Both the position numbers and the translations under genes were made by a program. This document shows, one piece after another, positions 1-6,266 of a DNA stretch of 6,276 nt. The DNA is from Solirubrobacterales bacterium (GTDB lineage: Bacteria > Actinomycetota > Thermoleophilia > Solirubrobacterales > Solirubrobacteraceae), in contig JAFAZB010000470.1 in assembly GCA_019240015.1 (NCBI GenBank), positions 1 through 6,276 of the forward strand. The letters run 5' to 3'. A model generated the notes under the pieces. That model did no database searches. It saw only the letters and a list, made by a program, of their open reading frames with translations, and was not told where the DNA came from. Position 1 is the stretch's first letter. Each line of letters begins with the position of its first letter.

Positions 1-166
1 TCGACTCCTTCCGCGAGATCATCGACGTCTACGTCGCGGCGGGCAACGACATGATCGACGACGTGATCGACCCGCGGGAAACTCGGGCGACCATCTGCCG
101 GGCGCTGGAGATGGCCGCCGGCAAGCGGGTGGCGCGGCCGTGGAAGCGCAACGGCGTGATGCCCGT

Positions 167-170
<4 letters not shown>
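1..170 (+). CDS. Acyl-CoA carboxylase, carboxyltransferase (beta) subunit, C-terminal end only
   Basis: Reading from base 3 gives 55 residues before the TGA at 168-170; the rest of the gene lies outside the window. The tail contains DDVIDPRETR followed by RPWKRNGVMPV, the usual ending of biotin-dependent acyl-CoA carboxylase carboxyltransferase subunits of the propionyl-CoA / acetyl-CoA / methylcrotonoyl-CoA carboxylase family. The known family reaction is transfer of a carboxyl group from carboxybiotin to an acyl-CoA in the cytoplasm. The fragment holds only the last helices, so the acyl-CoA preferred by this enzyme cannot be read. The following gene starts inside this stop codon (GTGA), so the two are almost certainly co-transcribed and translationally coupled. 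The family call is firm; the substrate is unknown. Confidence 0.85.
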
Positions 171-1036
<866 letters not shown>

Positions 1037-1044
1037 GCGGTCGG

Positions 1045-1884
1045 CTACCACCACACCTCGTGTGCCTCCATCACGCCGAACCCCCGCTCCAGGCCCGGCC
1101 CCCCTGGCAGCTCCCCGATGAAGGTTCCAAACGGCTGGCGATATGAGCTTCGGAGAAGCAACAGGTTCTCGCGCCGCTCGCGGACTGCCTCAGGGCTGAA
1201 CCGCAGCCCATCGACGGCCGACAGGTCGGCCGCGAAGCGCGATCGCGGCGGCTCGAAGCACTCCGCGCCGACCCACACGGTGCGCTCGCTCCCGCTCGCC
1301 GGGTCGTTGACGCCCGCGACTAGATTCCACGCGACGGGCTGCTCGTCGTGCGCGATCCCCACCCCGGCTGACCAGCGCCAGGCGGTGTGTCGCTCGTAAT
1401 AGGCGGCGGTGTCGTCGATCACGGCACGCGCCTCGAGCGGGCGTGGCTCGCCGCCGATCGCCACGGTGCCGTGGGCGCGTACGCCGCCTTGCTTGCGCGT
1501 CCATGCATACCCCGCCCCGCTTTGGCAGATCGACTCGATCCCGGGCGTCTCCTCGAGCGAGAGGTCGAGCTGCACGTCGCGGTCGAGCACCACCGCCCGA
1601 CCGGCGCCGAGCCGCACGCGGCCGTGTCCAAGCACCGTGCGCTCGCGCAGGGTCCGTCCGGCGCGATCCCACACGGCCCAGAAGGCCTGCCGCGCGGGCC
1701 CGATCCGGACGGCGGCCAGGCACAGCATCAGTTCGGGGGCGAACACGCCCACGTAGCGCCAGGCCTTGAGCGGTCGCAGTCCGAGACGCGCCGGCATCGG
1801 CGCCGGCGGCAGCGCCAGGGCGCCGAGCGCCGGCGGACGGGGTTCTCCGAAACTGCCCCGGTAGGGAAGGCACGAGAGGGCCAC
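1045..1884 (-). CDS. DUF2804 family protein of unknown function
   Basis: This 279-residue protein resembles the DUF2804 family, recognised by LPYRGSFG at the N-terminus (6-13), WRYVGVFAPELMLC (42-55), GPARQAFWAVWDR (62-74) and the tryptophan- and glycine-rich C-terminal half (TAWRWSAGVGIA, WNLVAGVND, VWVGAE). Its biochemical role is not known. There is no signal peptide or clear membrane helix, so it is probably cytosolic and rich in beta strands. The start is uncertain. GTG 1884 is preferred because a TTG at 1908 (eight residues longer) sits inside the 18-bp operator and has no Shine-Dalgarno; GTG 1884 has no strong one either. It is transcribed divergently from the nit-tetR pair across the shared operator, which suggests common control by the TetR protein. 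Its 3' end is 8 bp from the convergent BKACE. Family assignment is from memory of the motifs. Confidence 0.8.
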   Translation of the reverse strand: MALSCLPYRGSFGEPRPPALGALALPPAPMPARLGLRPLKAWRYVGVFAPELMLCLAAVRIGPARQAFWAVWDRAGRTLRERTVLGHGRVRLGAGRAVVLDRDVQLDLSLEETPGIESICQSGAGYAWTRKQGGVRAHGTVAIGGEPRPLEARAVIDDTAAYYERHTAWRWSAGVGIAHDEQPVAWNLVAGVNDPASGSERTVWVGAECFEPPRSRFAADLSAVDGLRFSPEAVRERRENLLLLRSSYRQPFGTFIGELPGGPGLERGFGVMEAHEVWW

Positions 1885-1887
1885 CGC

Positions 1888-1893
1888 TATGCT
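1888..1893 (+). promoter_or_regulatory. Candidate -10 box (TATGCT) for the nit-tetR operon
   Basis: TATGCT fits the actinobacterial TAnnnT -10 pattern. It lies 36 bp upstream of the TTG start at 1924, placing transcription start near 1900, inside the palindrome at 1894-1911. No convincing -35 hexamer is seen at the normal spacing. It also lies within the 5' end of the divergent gene. Pattern match only. Confidence 0.4.
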
Positions 1894-1911
1894 TGACTGA
1901 CGGGTCAATCA
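1894..1911. promoter_or_regulatory. Predicted FadR-type TetR operator
   Basis: The sequence TGACTGACGGGTCAATCA is an imperfect 18-bp dyad: 7 of 9 base pairs are symmetric, with a perfect TTGAC-N6-GTCAA nested at 1893-1908. It reads TGAnTGA-N4-TCAnTCA. The reported Bacillus subtilis FadR (YsiA) box, TGAATGANTANTCATTCA, has the same half-sites and the same 4-bp centre. The downstream operon encodes a TetR protein of that type (2741-3343). The site lies at the predicted start point of the nit-tetR transcript and between the divergent genes, a classical place for autorepression and for repression of DUF2804. What is seen is the dyad and its position; binding is inferred. Confidence 0.65.
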
Positions 1912-1917
1912 GGAGGA
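1911..1917 (+). promoter_or_regulatory. Strong ribosome binding site fixing the TTG start of nit
   Basis: AGGAGGA is a near-perfect Shine-Dalgarno sequence ending 6 bases before TTG 1924. It is the best ribosome binding site in the window and decides the otherwise doubtful TTG start. Its first base is the last base of the predicted operator. Confidence 0.75.
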
Positions 1918-1920
1918 CAC

Positions 1921-1926
1921 ATTTTG
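1921..1926 (-). promoter_or_regulatory. Candidate -10 box (CAAAAT) for the DUF2804 gene
   Basis: Read on the minus strand, 1926-1921 is CAAAAT, one mismatch from TAAAAT. A weak -35-like TTCAGC lies 17 bp upstream at 1949-1944. Transcription would start near 1914, with the operator at 1911-1894 directly downstream and the GTG 1884 start about 30 bases in. This is a weak pattern match, but it fits a divergent promoter pair around one operator. Confidence 0.3.
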
Positions 1927-2733
1927 CGGGCCGGCGCCATTCAGCTGAACTCGACCGAGGACACCGATCGCAATCTTGCCACCGCCGACCGGCTCGTTCG
2001 CGAGGCAGTCGCGCTCGGAGCCTCGCTGGTGGTGCTACCCGAGAAGTGGAACCTGCTCGGCACCGGTGAGCAGCTGGCGCGCGGCGCGGAGCCGCTCGAT
2101 GGACGCTGTCTGGCTTGGGCCGGATCGATCGCCCGTGAGCTGGGCATCGATCTGGTGGCGGGCTCGATCGTGGAGCGCGCCGGCGGTGCCGAGAAGCACG
2201 CGAACACGAGCGTGCACATCGGCCCCGACGGAGAGCAGCGCGCGGTCTACCGCAAGATCCACATGTTCGACGTCGAGATCGAAGGCGTGCGCTACGCGGA
2301 ATCCGACCACGAGCAACCGGGGGAGGAGATTGTGCTCTCCGAGCTCGCGGGCGGGGTGCGGCTGGGGATGACCGTCTGCTACGACCTGCGGTTCCCCGAG
2401 CTCTACCGCGAGCTCGCGGTCCGCGGCGCCGAGGTGATGGTCGCTCCCAGCGCGTTCACGCTGCCGACCACGCGCGACCACTGGGAGGTGCTGGTCCGAG
2501 CCCGTGCGATCGAGAACCAGTGCTACCTGATCGCCCCCAACCAGATCGGGGTGCATCCGCCCGGGCATCGCTCCGGCGGGCGCTCGCTGATCGTCGACCC
2601 GTGGGGGTTGGTGCTCGCGAGCGCCCCCGACGCCGAGACGGCGATCGTCGCCGAGCTCGACCTCGACTCGCTGCGCGAGATCCGGCGCAAGCTTCCCTCG
2701 CTGGCGAATCGCAGGCCCCATGTCTACGGGTGA
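1924..2733 (+). CDS. Carbon-nitrogen hydrolase, Nit1-like (nitrilase superfamily amidase)
   Basis: This 269-residue protein spans a single, complete CN-hydrolase domain of normal length. The catalytic triad is visible: Glu40 in VLPEKWN, Lys111 in YRKIHMFD, and nucleophile Cys152 in TVCYDLRFPELYR. The block HWEVLVRARAIENQCYLIAPNQ and the SLIVDPWG strand place it nearest the Nit1 / NitFhit branch. Characterised members hydrolyse the amide of deaminated glutathione; related Nit2 enzymes are omega-amidases. Most actinobacteria use mycothiol rather than glutathione, so the substrate here is open, and a general amide-repair or omega-amidase role is possible. There is no signal peptide, so it is cytosolic. 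It starts at TTG, fixed by AGGAGGA six bases upstream. It is first in a two-gene operon with the TetR gene, whose ATG lies 7 bp past the stop. Predicted regulation is by the operator at 1894-1911. Confidence 0.92.
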   Translation: MRAGAIQLNSTEDTDRNLATADRLVREAVALGASLVVLPEKWNLLGTGEQLARGAEPLDGRCLAWAGSIARELGIDLVAGSIVERAGGAEKHANTSVHIGPDGEQRAVYRKIHMFDVEIEGVRYAESDHEQPGEEIVLSELAGGVRLGMTVCYDLRFPELYRELAVRGAEVMVAPSAFTLPTTRDHWEVLVRARAIENQCYLIAPNQIGVHPPGHRSGGRSLIVDPWGLVLASAPDAETAIVAELDLDSLREIRRKLPSLANRRPHVYG

Positions 2734-2740
2734 GGGGGTG

Positions 2741-3343
2741 ATGGCCTCGACCGGCGCCGCGGCGATCGACAAGCGGCGGCTGATCCTCGACGCAGCGGTC
2801 CGGGTGTTCGCCAGGCAGGGGTTTCACACCTGCCGGGTATCGGACATAGCCGACGAGGCGGGCGTCGCCTACGGCCTCGTCTACCACTACTTCTCCTCCA
2901 AGGATGAGATCCTCGACACCCTGTTCCTGGAGCGCTGGGACGTGATGCTCGCCGCGATCGCGCAGGCCGACGCCTCGCGCCGCCCGCCCCGGGAGAAGCT
3001 GTACGCGATCGCCGCGTTCATCGTCGACTCCTACCGGCACGACCCGGAGCTGATGAAGGTGATCATCGTCGAGGTGACGCGCGCCGCGAACACGTTCGGG
3101 CGCACGCACCTGCAGAAGATCCGCCAGGCCTACCAGCAGATCGCGGCGATCGTCGCGCGGGCGCAGGCCGCCGGGATCTTCCGTGAGGAGATCACTCCAG
3201 AGTTCGCCGCCCAAGCCTTCTATGGCTCGATCGAGCAGGTGCTGACGGGGTGGATCTTCGAGCGCGAGCCGGTGGGGCACGAGGAGCTCGAGCGGGCCAA
3301 GACGCTGATCGTCGAGACGATCTGTCGCGGGCTCGAGCGGTGA
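2741..3343 (+). CDS. TetR-family regulator, FadR/YsiA-like
   Basis: This 200-residue protein has a normal TetR length. The N-terminal DNA-binding domain (about 11-60) carries the typical pattern: ILDAAVRVFARQGF, the helix-turn-helix VSDIADEAGVAYGLVYHYF (33-51) and SKDEILDTLF (53-62). The all-helical C-terminal domain (about 65-195) includes the stretch AQAFYGSIEQVLTGWIFE (157-174). This resembles the ligand domain of B. subtilis FadR (YsiA), where long-chain acyl-CoA releases the repressor from DNA. ATG 2741 is chosen over ATG 2720, which would overlap the upstream gene by 14 bp, because GAGGGG lies just before it and TetR proteins have short N-terminal arms. Cotranscribed with nit, it likely binds 1894-1911 and represses its own operon and DUF2804. 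TetR membership is certain; the acyl-CoA ligand is inferred from similarity and operator shape. Confidence 0.9.
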   Translation: MASTGAAAIDKRRLILDAAVRVFARQGFHTCRVSDIADEAGVAYGLVYHYFSSKDEILDTLFLERWDVMLAAIAQADASRRPPREKLYAIAAFIVDSYRHDPELMKVIIVEVTRAANTFGRTHLQKIRQAYQQIAAIVARAQAAGIFREEITPEFAAQAFYGSIEQVLTGWIFEREPVGHEELERAKTLIVETICRGLER

Positions 3344-3384
3344 GGCGCCACGGCGGTGACGGCGGAGTCTGATTGAATGGCGCC
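3344..3384. repeat. Inverted repeat after tetR (possible weak hairpin)
   Basis: GGCGCCA directly after the tetR stop (3344-3350) is matched by TGGCGCC at 3378-3384, a 7-bp perfect inverted repeat with a 27-base loop. There is no T-tract, so it is not a standard intrinsic terminator. The loop contains a TTGAAT -10-like hexamer at 3373-3378 that could serve the downstream membrane operon. In such GC-rich DNA it may be chance. Confidence 0.25.
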
Positions 3385-3386
3385 CG

Positions 3387-3524
3387 ATGACTGACAGCCC
3401 CCTGGTCAAGCGGTTGCTGTGGTCCGGGCTGCTCGCGGCGATCGGCGCCCTGACCAGCCTCGTGTCCACGCGCCTCGCCGCAACGATCTGGATGCGCGTG
3501 TTTGGCGAAGACCCGCCGGAGTGA
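3387..3524 (+). CDS. Small membrane protein, DUF4235-like
   Basis: This 45-residue protein starts MTDSPLVKRLLWSGLLAAIG and ends IWMRVFGEDPPE. It has one hydrophobic helix (about 10-35), a basic N-terminal flank and an acidic, proline-containing tail. The helix plus W-x-R-V-F-G-E-x-P ending resembles the short actinobacterial DUF4235 proteins, which have no known function. No Shine-Dalgarno precedes the ATG. The stop overlaps the next start as GTGA, and four genes follow one another with overlaps, so it leads a membrane-protein operon. It begins 43 bp after tetR, so read-through from that operon cannot be excluded. It could be mistaken for noise because of its size, but the tight overlap and homolog-like ending support it. 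Confidence 0.7.
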   Translation: MTDSPLVKRLLWSGLLAAIGALTSLVSTRLAATIWMRVFGEDPPE

Positions 3525-3670
3525 GCGAGCAGGCCGAGAACCCGCAGCAGGGCGGCGAGACGGCGTCCGGGGTCGCTGGGCTGCCCGCCGATCGGCCAGA
3601 GCTGGCGGTCGGCGCGGCGTTCGCCGGCGGGCTTGTGCTCGCCCTGATCCTGAAGCGCCTTGGCCGCTGA
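3521..3670 (+). CDS. Small single-pass membrane protein of unknown function
   Basis: This 49-residue protein is not a recognised family. It starts at GTG 3521, inside the previous stop (GTGA). The first 27 or so residues are polar and rich in Gln, Glu, Gly and Pro (SEQAENPQQGGE), probably disordered. Then come LAVGAAFAGGLVLALIL (28-44), one membrane helix with small-residue packing faces, and a basic KRLGR tail. The distribution of charge suggests an N-out/C-in anchor, following the positive-inside rule. It lies between the DUF4235-like and holin-X genes and overlaps the latter by 11 bp. Reality rests on the overlaps and the clean helix-plus-basic-tail design. Confidence 0.6.
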   Translation: MSEQAENPQQGGETASGVAGLPADRPELAVGAAFAGGLVLALILKRLGR

Positions 3671-4076
3671 TAATCGACAAGCCGAGAACCTCGCCGCCTC
3701 GGTGACCGAGGTCTCCGAGCGGATGAGCGTGCTCGTCCGTGAGGAGATCGAGCTGGCCAAGGCGGAGGTGGGGCAGAAGGTCTCGAGCATCGCGCGGGGC
3801 GCGGCCGCGGTCGCACTTGGCGCGGTGTTCGGCGTGTTCGCGATCGTGTTCGGCTTGCTGACGCTGGCGTGGGGTCTCGACTCGATCCTGATCAGCGGCG
3901 CCGGCAACATCTGGATCGGGTTCGCGATCACGTTCGGGGCGCTGCTCGCGCTGACGCTGTTCGCATTCCTGTTCGCGTGGCGCAAGCTCAAGGTCGGCGC
4001 CCCGACGCCCTCGATGGCGATCGACGAAGCCAAGAAGATCCGAGCCACGGTCAGCGCCAAGCCGGCCGATCAGTGA
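3660..4076 (+). CDS. Holin-X / YqjE-type membrane protein (Phage_holin_3_6 family)
   Basis: This 138-residue protein has an amphipathic N-terminal helix containing LVREEIELAKAEV (25-37), the signature of the 'putative actinobacterial holin-X' family to which E. coli YqjE also belongs. Two long hydrophobic helices follow, at about 47-71 and 84-107, joined by a short glycine-containing turn. The tail (108-138) is basic and helical. The family name comes from a resemblance to phage holins; nothing around it is phage-like, and chromosomal members are thought of as envelope proteins of unknown role. The TTG start at 3660 overlaps the upstream gene by 11 bp; no better in-frame start keeps the conserved N-terminal helix. 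The stop overlaps the next ATG by one base (TGATG), so the two are translationally coupled. Confidence 0.85.
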   Translation: MAADNRQAENLAASVTEVSERMSVLVREEIELAKAEVGQKVSSIARGAAAVALGAVFGVFAIVFGLLTLAWGLDSILISGAGNIWIGFAITFGALLALTLFAFLFAWRKLKVGAPTPSMAIDEAKKIRATVSAKPADQ

Positions 4077-4309
4077 TGCCGACGCGCACGCCCGACGAGA
4101 TCCGCGCTTCGATCGAGCAGAATCGGCGCGAGCTCGGCACCTCGCTCGCGAAGCTGCGTGTCGAGGTGGTGCACCTCACCGACTGGCGCGCGCAGATTCG
4201 CCGCCATCAGCAGCCGGTGCTGATCGGCGCCGGGATCGCGGGGTTCGTCCTCGGGGGCGGGATCGCCGCGCTCGGCGCGCTCGCCTTCGGGCGTCGCCGC
4301 GAGGACTAG
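4076..4309 (+). CDS. DUF3618 family membrane-anchored protein
   Basis: This 77-residue protein opens with RTPDEIRASIEQNRRELGTSL (4-24), the typical DUF3618 helix. A second polar segment runs to residue 45. A glycine-rich membrane helix follows (about 48-71, containing LIGAGIAGFVLGGGIAALGA), and the protein ends in FGRRRED. A soluble charged helix with a C-terminal glycine-rich anchor is also the plan of the E. coli DUF883 proteins YqjD and ElaB, which tether ribosomes to the membrane in stationary phase. That parallel is architectural only. It is the last of the four-gene membrane operon, starting at the ATG that overlaps the holin-X stop. Its TAG shares the palindrome CTAG with the stop of the convergent degV gene. 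Family call is confident; function unknown. Confidence 0.85.
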   Translation: MPTRTPDEIRASIEQNRRELGTSLAKLRVEVVHLTDWRAQIRRHQQPVLIGAGIAGFVLGGGIAALGALAFGRRRED

Positions 4310-5157
4310 AGAAGCGAGCTGGGAATCCCCCCGGCGCCGAGCAGGCCCGGCCCGACGTGGGCGCCGATCACCGGACCGATCTCCGACACGACGCGTGGCG
4401 GCTTGCCGAACAGCTCGGTTCCGCGGGCGGCCAGCTCGGCCGCCTCGCGAGGGGCCTGAATGTGCTGGACCATCCAGCCATCGGCGCCGTCCTGCGCGCG
4501 GCTGTGTAGCAGATCGACCATCCGCTCGAACGCCCGCCGGGAGGTCCGCACCCGCTCGACGGGCGTGATCTCGGACTCCACGGTCAGGATCGGCTTGATC
4601 CTCAGCGCCGAGCCGAGCCACGCCTGGGCCCCTGCGATCCGTCCGCCGCGACGCAGGTATTCGAGCGTGTCGATCGCAAACCACATCTTGAGCTCGGCGC
4701 GGGCACGCAGCGCCCGCGCCGCGACCGCCGCGCCGTCGGCACCGTTGCGGGCCGCCGCGGCCGCGGCTAGGACCACCAGGCCCTCGCCGCCGCAGGCCGT
4801 CTGCGAGTCGACCACGTGCACGTCCGCCGCCCGAGGCCCGAGTTGCTCGCGCGCCTGCCCGGCCGAGCGGACGGTTCCCGACATGCCGCCCGCCAGGTGG
4901 ATCGAGACGATCGCCTGTCCGGCGTCGAGCAGCGGCTCGTAGACCGCCAGGAAGTCGCCGATCGATGGCTGCGAGGTACTCGGCAGCTCCGGGGCGCTGC
5001 GCAGCTGCTCGTAGAAGTGGTCGTAGTCTGAGATCTCGCTCTCCCGGACGGTGCCCTCGGGCCCGTGCACGTAGAGGCTGACCTCGTGGATGCCGTGCTC
5101 GGCGACCACCTCGCGGGGGAGGTAATGGCACGTGTCGGAGACGATCGCGACGGCCAT
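4306..5157 (-). CDS. DegV-family fatty-acid-binding protein (FakB-like)
   Basis: This 283-residue protein has normal full length. It opens with AIVSDTCHYLP (4-14; family pattern SDSTADLP), then ELPSTSQPS (57-65) and SIHLAGGMSGTVRSA (85-99). Thr61 and Ser93 match the residues that hold the fatty-acid carboxylate in FakB proteins. VDSQTACGGEG (116-126), LEYLRRGGRI and the C-terminal AHVGPGLLG (266-274, His267) complete the fold. Known members bind a fatty acid and present it to the kinase FakA, which makes acyl-phosphate. No DAK2-type FakA gene is present in this window, so the partner is elsewhere. CHY in place of the usual STADL-like loop is a mild divergence. It is transcribed alone on the minus strand, convergent with DUF3618 and divergent from the epimerase. 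Any precise lipid ligand is inference. Confidence 0.92.
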   Translation of the reverse strand: MAVAIVSDTCHYLPREVVAEHGIHEVSLYVHGPEGTVRESEISDYDHFYEQLRSAPELPSTSQPSIGDFLAVYEPLLDAGQAIVSIHLAGGMSGTVRSAGQAREQLGPRAADVHVVDSQTACGGEGLVVLAAAAAARNGADGAAVAARALRARAELKMWFAIDTLEYLRRGGRIAGAQAWLGSALRIKPILTVESEITPVERVRTSRRAFERMVDLLHSRAQDGADGWMVQHIQAPREAAELAARGTELFGKPPRVVSEIGPVIGAHVGPGLLGAGGIPSSLL

Positions 5158-5165
5158 CGCGCGGC

Positions 5166-5171
5166 ACCCTA
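5166..5171 (-). promoter_or_regulatory. Candidate -10 box (TAGGGT) for degV
   Basis: On the minus strand 5171-5166 reads TAGGGT, fitting TAnnnT. It ends 8 bases before the ATG at 5157, so the transcript would be leaderless or nearly so; consistently, no Shine-Dalgarno is visible. No clear -35 is found. Pattern match only. Confidence 0.3.
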
Positions 5172-5204
5172 CCAGCGCTCCGCCGAACCGCTCCCGGGAC
5201 CTCT

Positions 5205-5210
5205 TAGACT
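5205..5210 (+). promoter_or_regulatory. Candidate -10 box (TAGACT) for the epimerase gene
   Basis: TAGACT fits TAnnnT and lies 12 bases before the GTG at 5223, predicting a start point near 5217 and a very short leader. The bases before the GTG (CGCGCTGTA) carry no Shine-Dalgarno, which agrees with leaderless-type initiation. The 65-bp divergent gap at 5158-5222 holds nothing else I can support. Confidence 0.4.
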
Positions 5211-5222
5211 TCCCGCGCTGTA

Positions 5223-6266
5223 GTGCCTCGCACGCTGCTCACAGGCGCGACTGGCTTCTTGGGCTCCCAGCTGGCACGCCTGCTGCTCGACCGAGGCGAT
5301 CAGCTGAGTGTCACCGTGCGGCCGAGCTCCCGGCTCGATCAGCTTCACGGGCTCGACCTACGGCGGCTGCAGGCGGACATCCTCGACCGCCGCGCGATCC
5401 GCCGGGCGATGCGTGGGATCGAGCGCGTGTTCCATGTGGCCGGGACCACCAACCTGACGATGCCCCGCGCGCAGGTGTTCGCGCTGAACGTGGAGGGGAC
5501 CAGGATCGTGCTGGAAGAAGCGCTGCGCGCCGGCGTGGAGCGAGTCGTGTACACCTCGTCGGTGGCGGCGGTGGGACCGGCCGCGCGCGGTGCCGCCGCG
5601 GACGAGGCGCACGTGTGGGACGCGGGTCGTTACGCGATCCCCTACGTCGACTCCAAGCACGAAGCCGAGATCGTCGCGCTGCGGCTGCTGTCCCGGGGGC
5701 TGCCGCTGGTGATCGTCAACCCGGCGCACGTGCTGGGCCCCGGCGACACCGGGCGGTCCTCGACCGAACTCGTGCGCAGATTCCTGCGCCGCCAGATCCC
5801 GGCATACGTCGACGGGACGCTCAACGTCGTCGCTGTCCAGGACGTCGCGCGTGGCCATCTGCTCGCCGACGAAGTCGGTCAGGTGGGCGAGCGCTACATC
5901 CTCGGCAACCGCAACTTCACGCTGGACCGGCTGTTCGCCGATCTGGGTCGGCTCTCGGGAGTGGAGCCGCCGGCGGTCAAGCTCCCGCTCCAGGTGGCGC
6001 TCGCGCTCGCGACGGCGGCCACCCGGATCCCCGGCGTCGAGATGCCCACGCCGACCGAGATCCGAGCCGCGTCGCTGAACTGGGCATTCGTCAACCGCAA
6101 GGCAAAGCGAGAGCTTGGATGGAAGACCTCGCCGCACGAGGACTGCCTCGAGGAGACGATCGCCTGGTACCGGGAGCGAGAGGGAGCCCGTCTGGCGGCG
6201 CCCGGCAGCCGGCAGCGGGCGGCGCTGCGGGTGCTGGGGACGGCGCTACGGCGGGGTGGGTTGTGA
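5223..6266 (+). CDS. NAD(P)-dependent epimerase/dehydratase (extended SDR), HpnA-like
   Basis: This 347-residue protein is an extended short-chain dehydrogenase. The Rossmann dinucleotide motif is TGATGFLG (Gly8, Gly11, Gly14); Asp52 in ADILD lies where the adenine ring is met. TSS (111-113) and Tyr141-x-x-x-Lys145 (YVDSK) are the catalytic set. Arg33 after the second strand hints at NADP(H). The middle (VVYTSSVAAVG, LPLVIVNPAHVLGPGD, IPAYVDGTLNVVAVQDVARGH, GERYILGNRNFTL) resembles the hopanoid-associated sugar epimerase HpnA and dihydroflavonol-reductase-like relatives. The true substrate (sugar nucleotide, hopanoid side chain or other carbonyl) is not readable. The last 25 residues or so are basic and extend beyond the usual domain. 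GTG 5223 directly precedes the first Rossmann strand, so the start is secure. It may be the first gene of an operon running out of the window. Confidence 0.88.
   Translation: MPRTLLTGATGFLGSQLARLLLDRGDQLSVTVRPSSRLDQLHGLDLRRLQADILDRRAIRRAMRGIERVFHVAGTTNLTMPRAQVFALNVEGTRIVLEEALRAGVERVVYTSSVAAVGPAARGAAADEAHVWDAGRYAIPYVDSKHEAEIVALRLLSRGLPLVIVNPAHVLGPGDTGRSSTELVRRFLRRQIPAYVDGTLNVVAVQDVARGHLLADEVGQVGERYILGNRNFTLDRLFADLGRLSGVEPPAVKLPLQVALALATAATRIPGVEMPTPTEIRAASLNWAFVNRKAKRELGWKTSPHEDCLEETIAWYREREGARLAAPGSRQRAALRVLGTALRRGGL

Noticed and set aside
1190..1873. A 227-codon minus-strand frame inside the DUF2804 gene.
   Set aside because: It is an Arg-rich shadow of the DUF2804 frame, without a ribosome binding site or motif.
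3388..3408. A second operator: TGACTGAC followed later by GTCAA.
   Set aside because: The two arms are separated by 9 bases rather than 2 in the candidate at 1894-1911, so the half-sites would fall on different helix faces, and the outer TCA is missing.
2456..4060. A 534-codon open frame on the minus strand across nit, tetR and the membrane genes.
   Set aside because: It is antisense to five genes with clear homology or tight overlaps. Its protein is Arg/Ala/Pro-rich low-complexity sequence with no recognisable domain. Long antisense frames are expected where third codon positions are nearly all G or C.
3660..4076. A phage lysis module because of the 'holin' family name.
   Set aside because: No endolysin, integrase or structural phage gene is nearby, and the holin-X family is a common chromosomal membrane family in actinobacteria.
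4070..5167. A 365-codon minus-strand frame covering degV in another frame.
   Set aside because: The product is Arg/Gly/Ala-rich and shows no motif, whereas the overlapping degV frame has the full DegV signature set.
5358..6137. A 259-codon minus-strand frame opposite the epimerase.
   Set aside because: It is antisense to a clear SDR with intact catalytic residues; the translation is Arg/His/Asp-rich with no domain.
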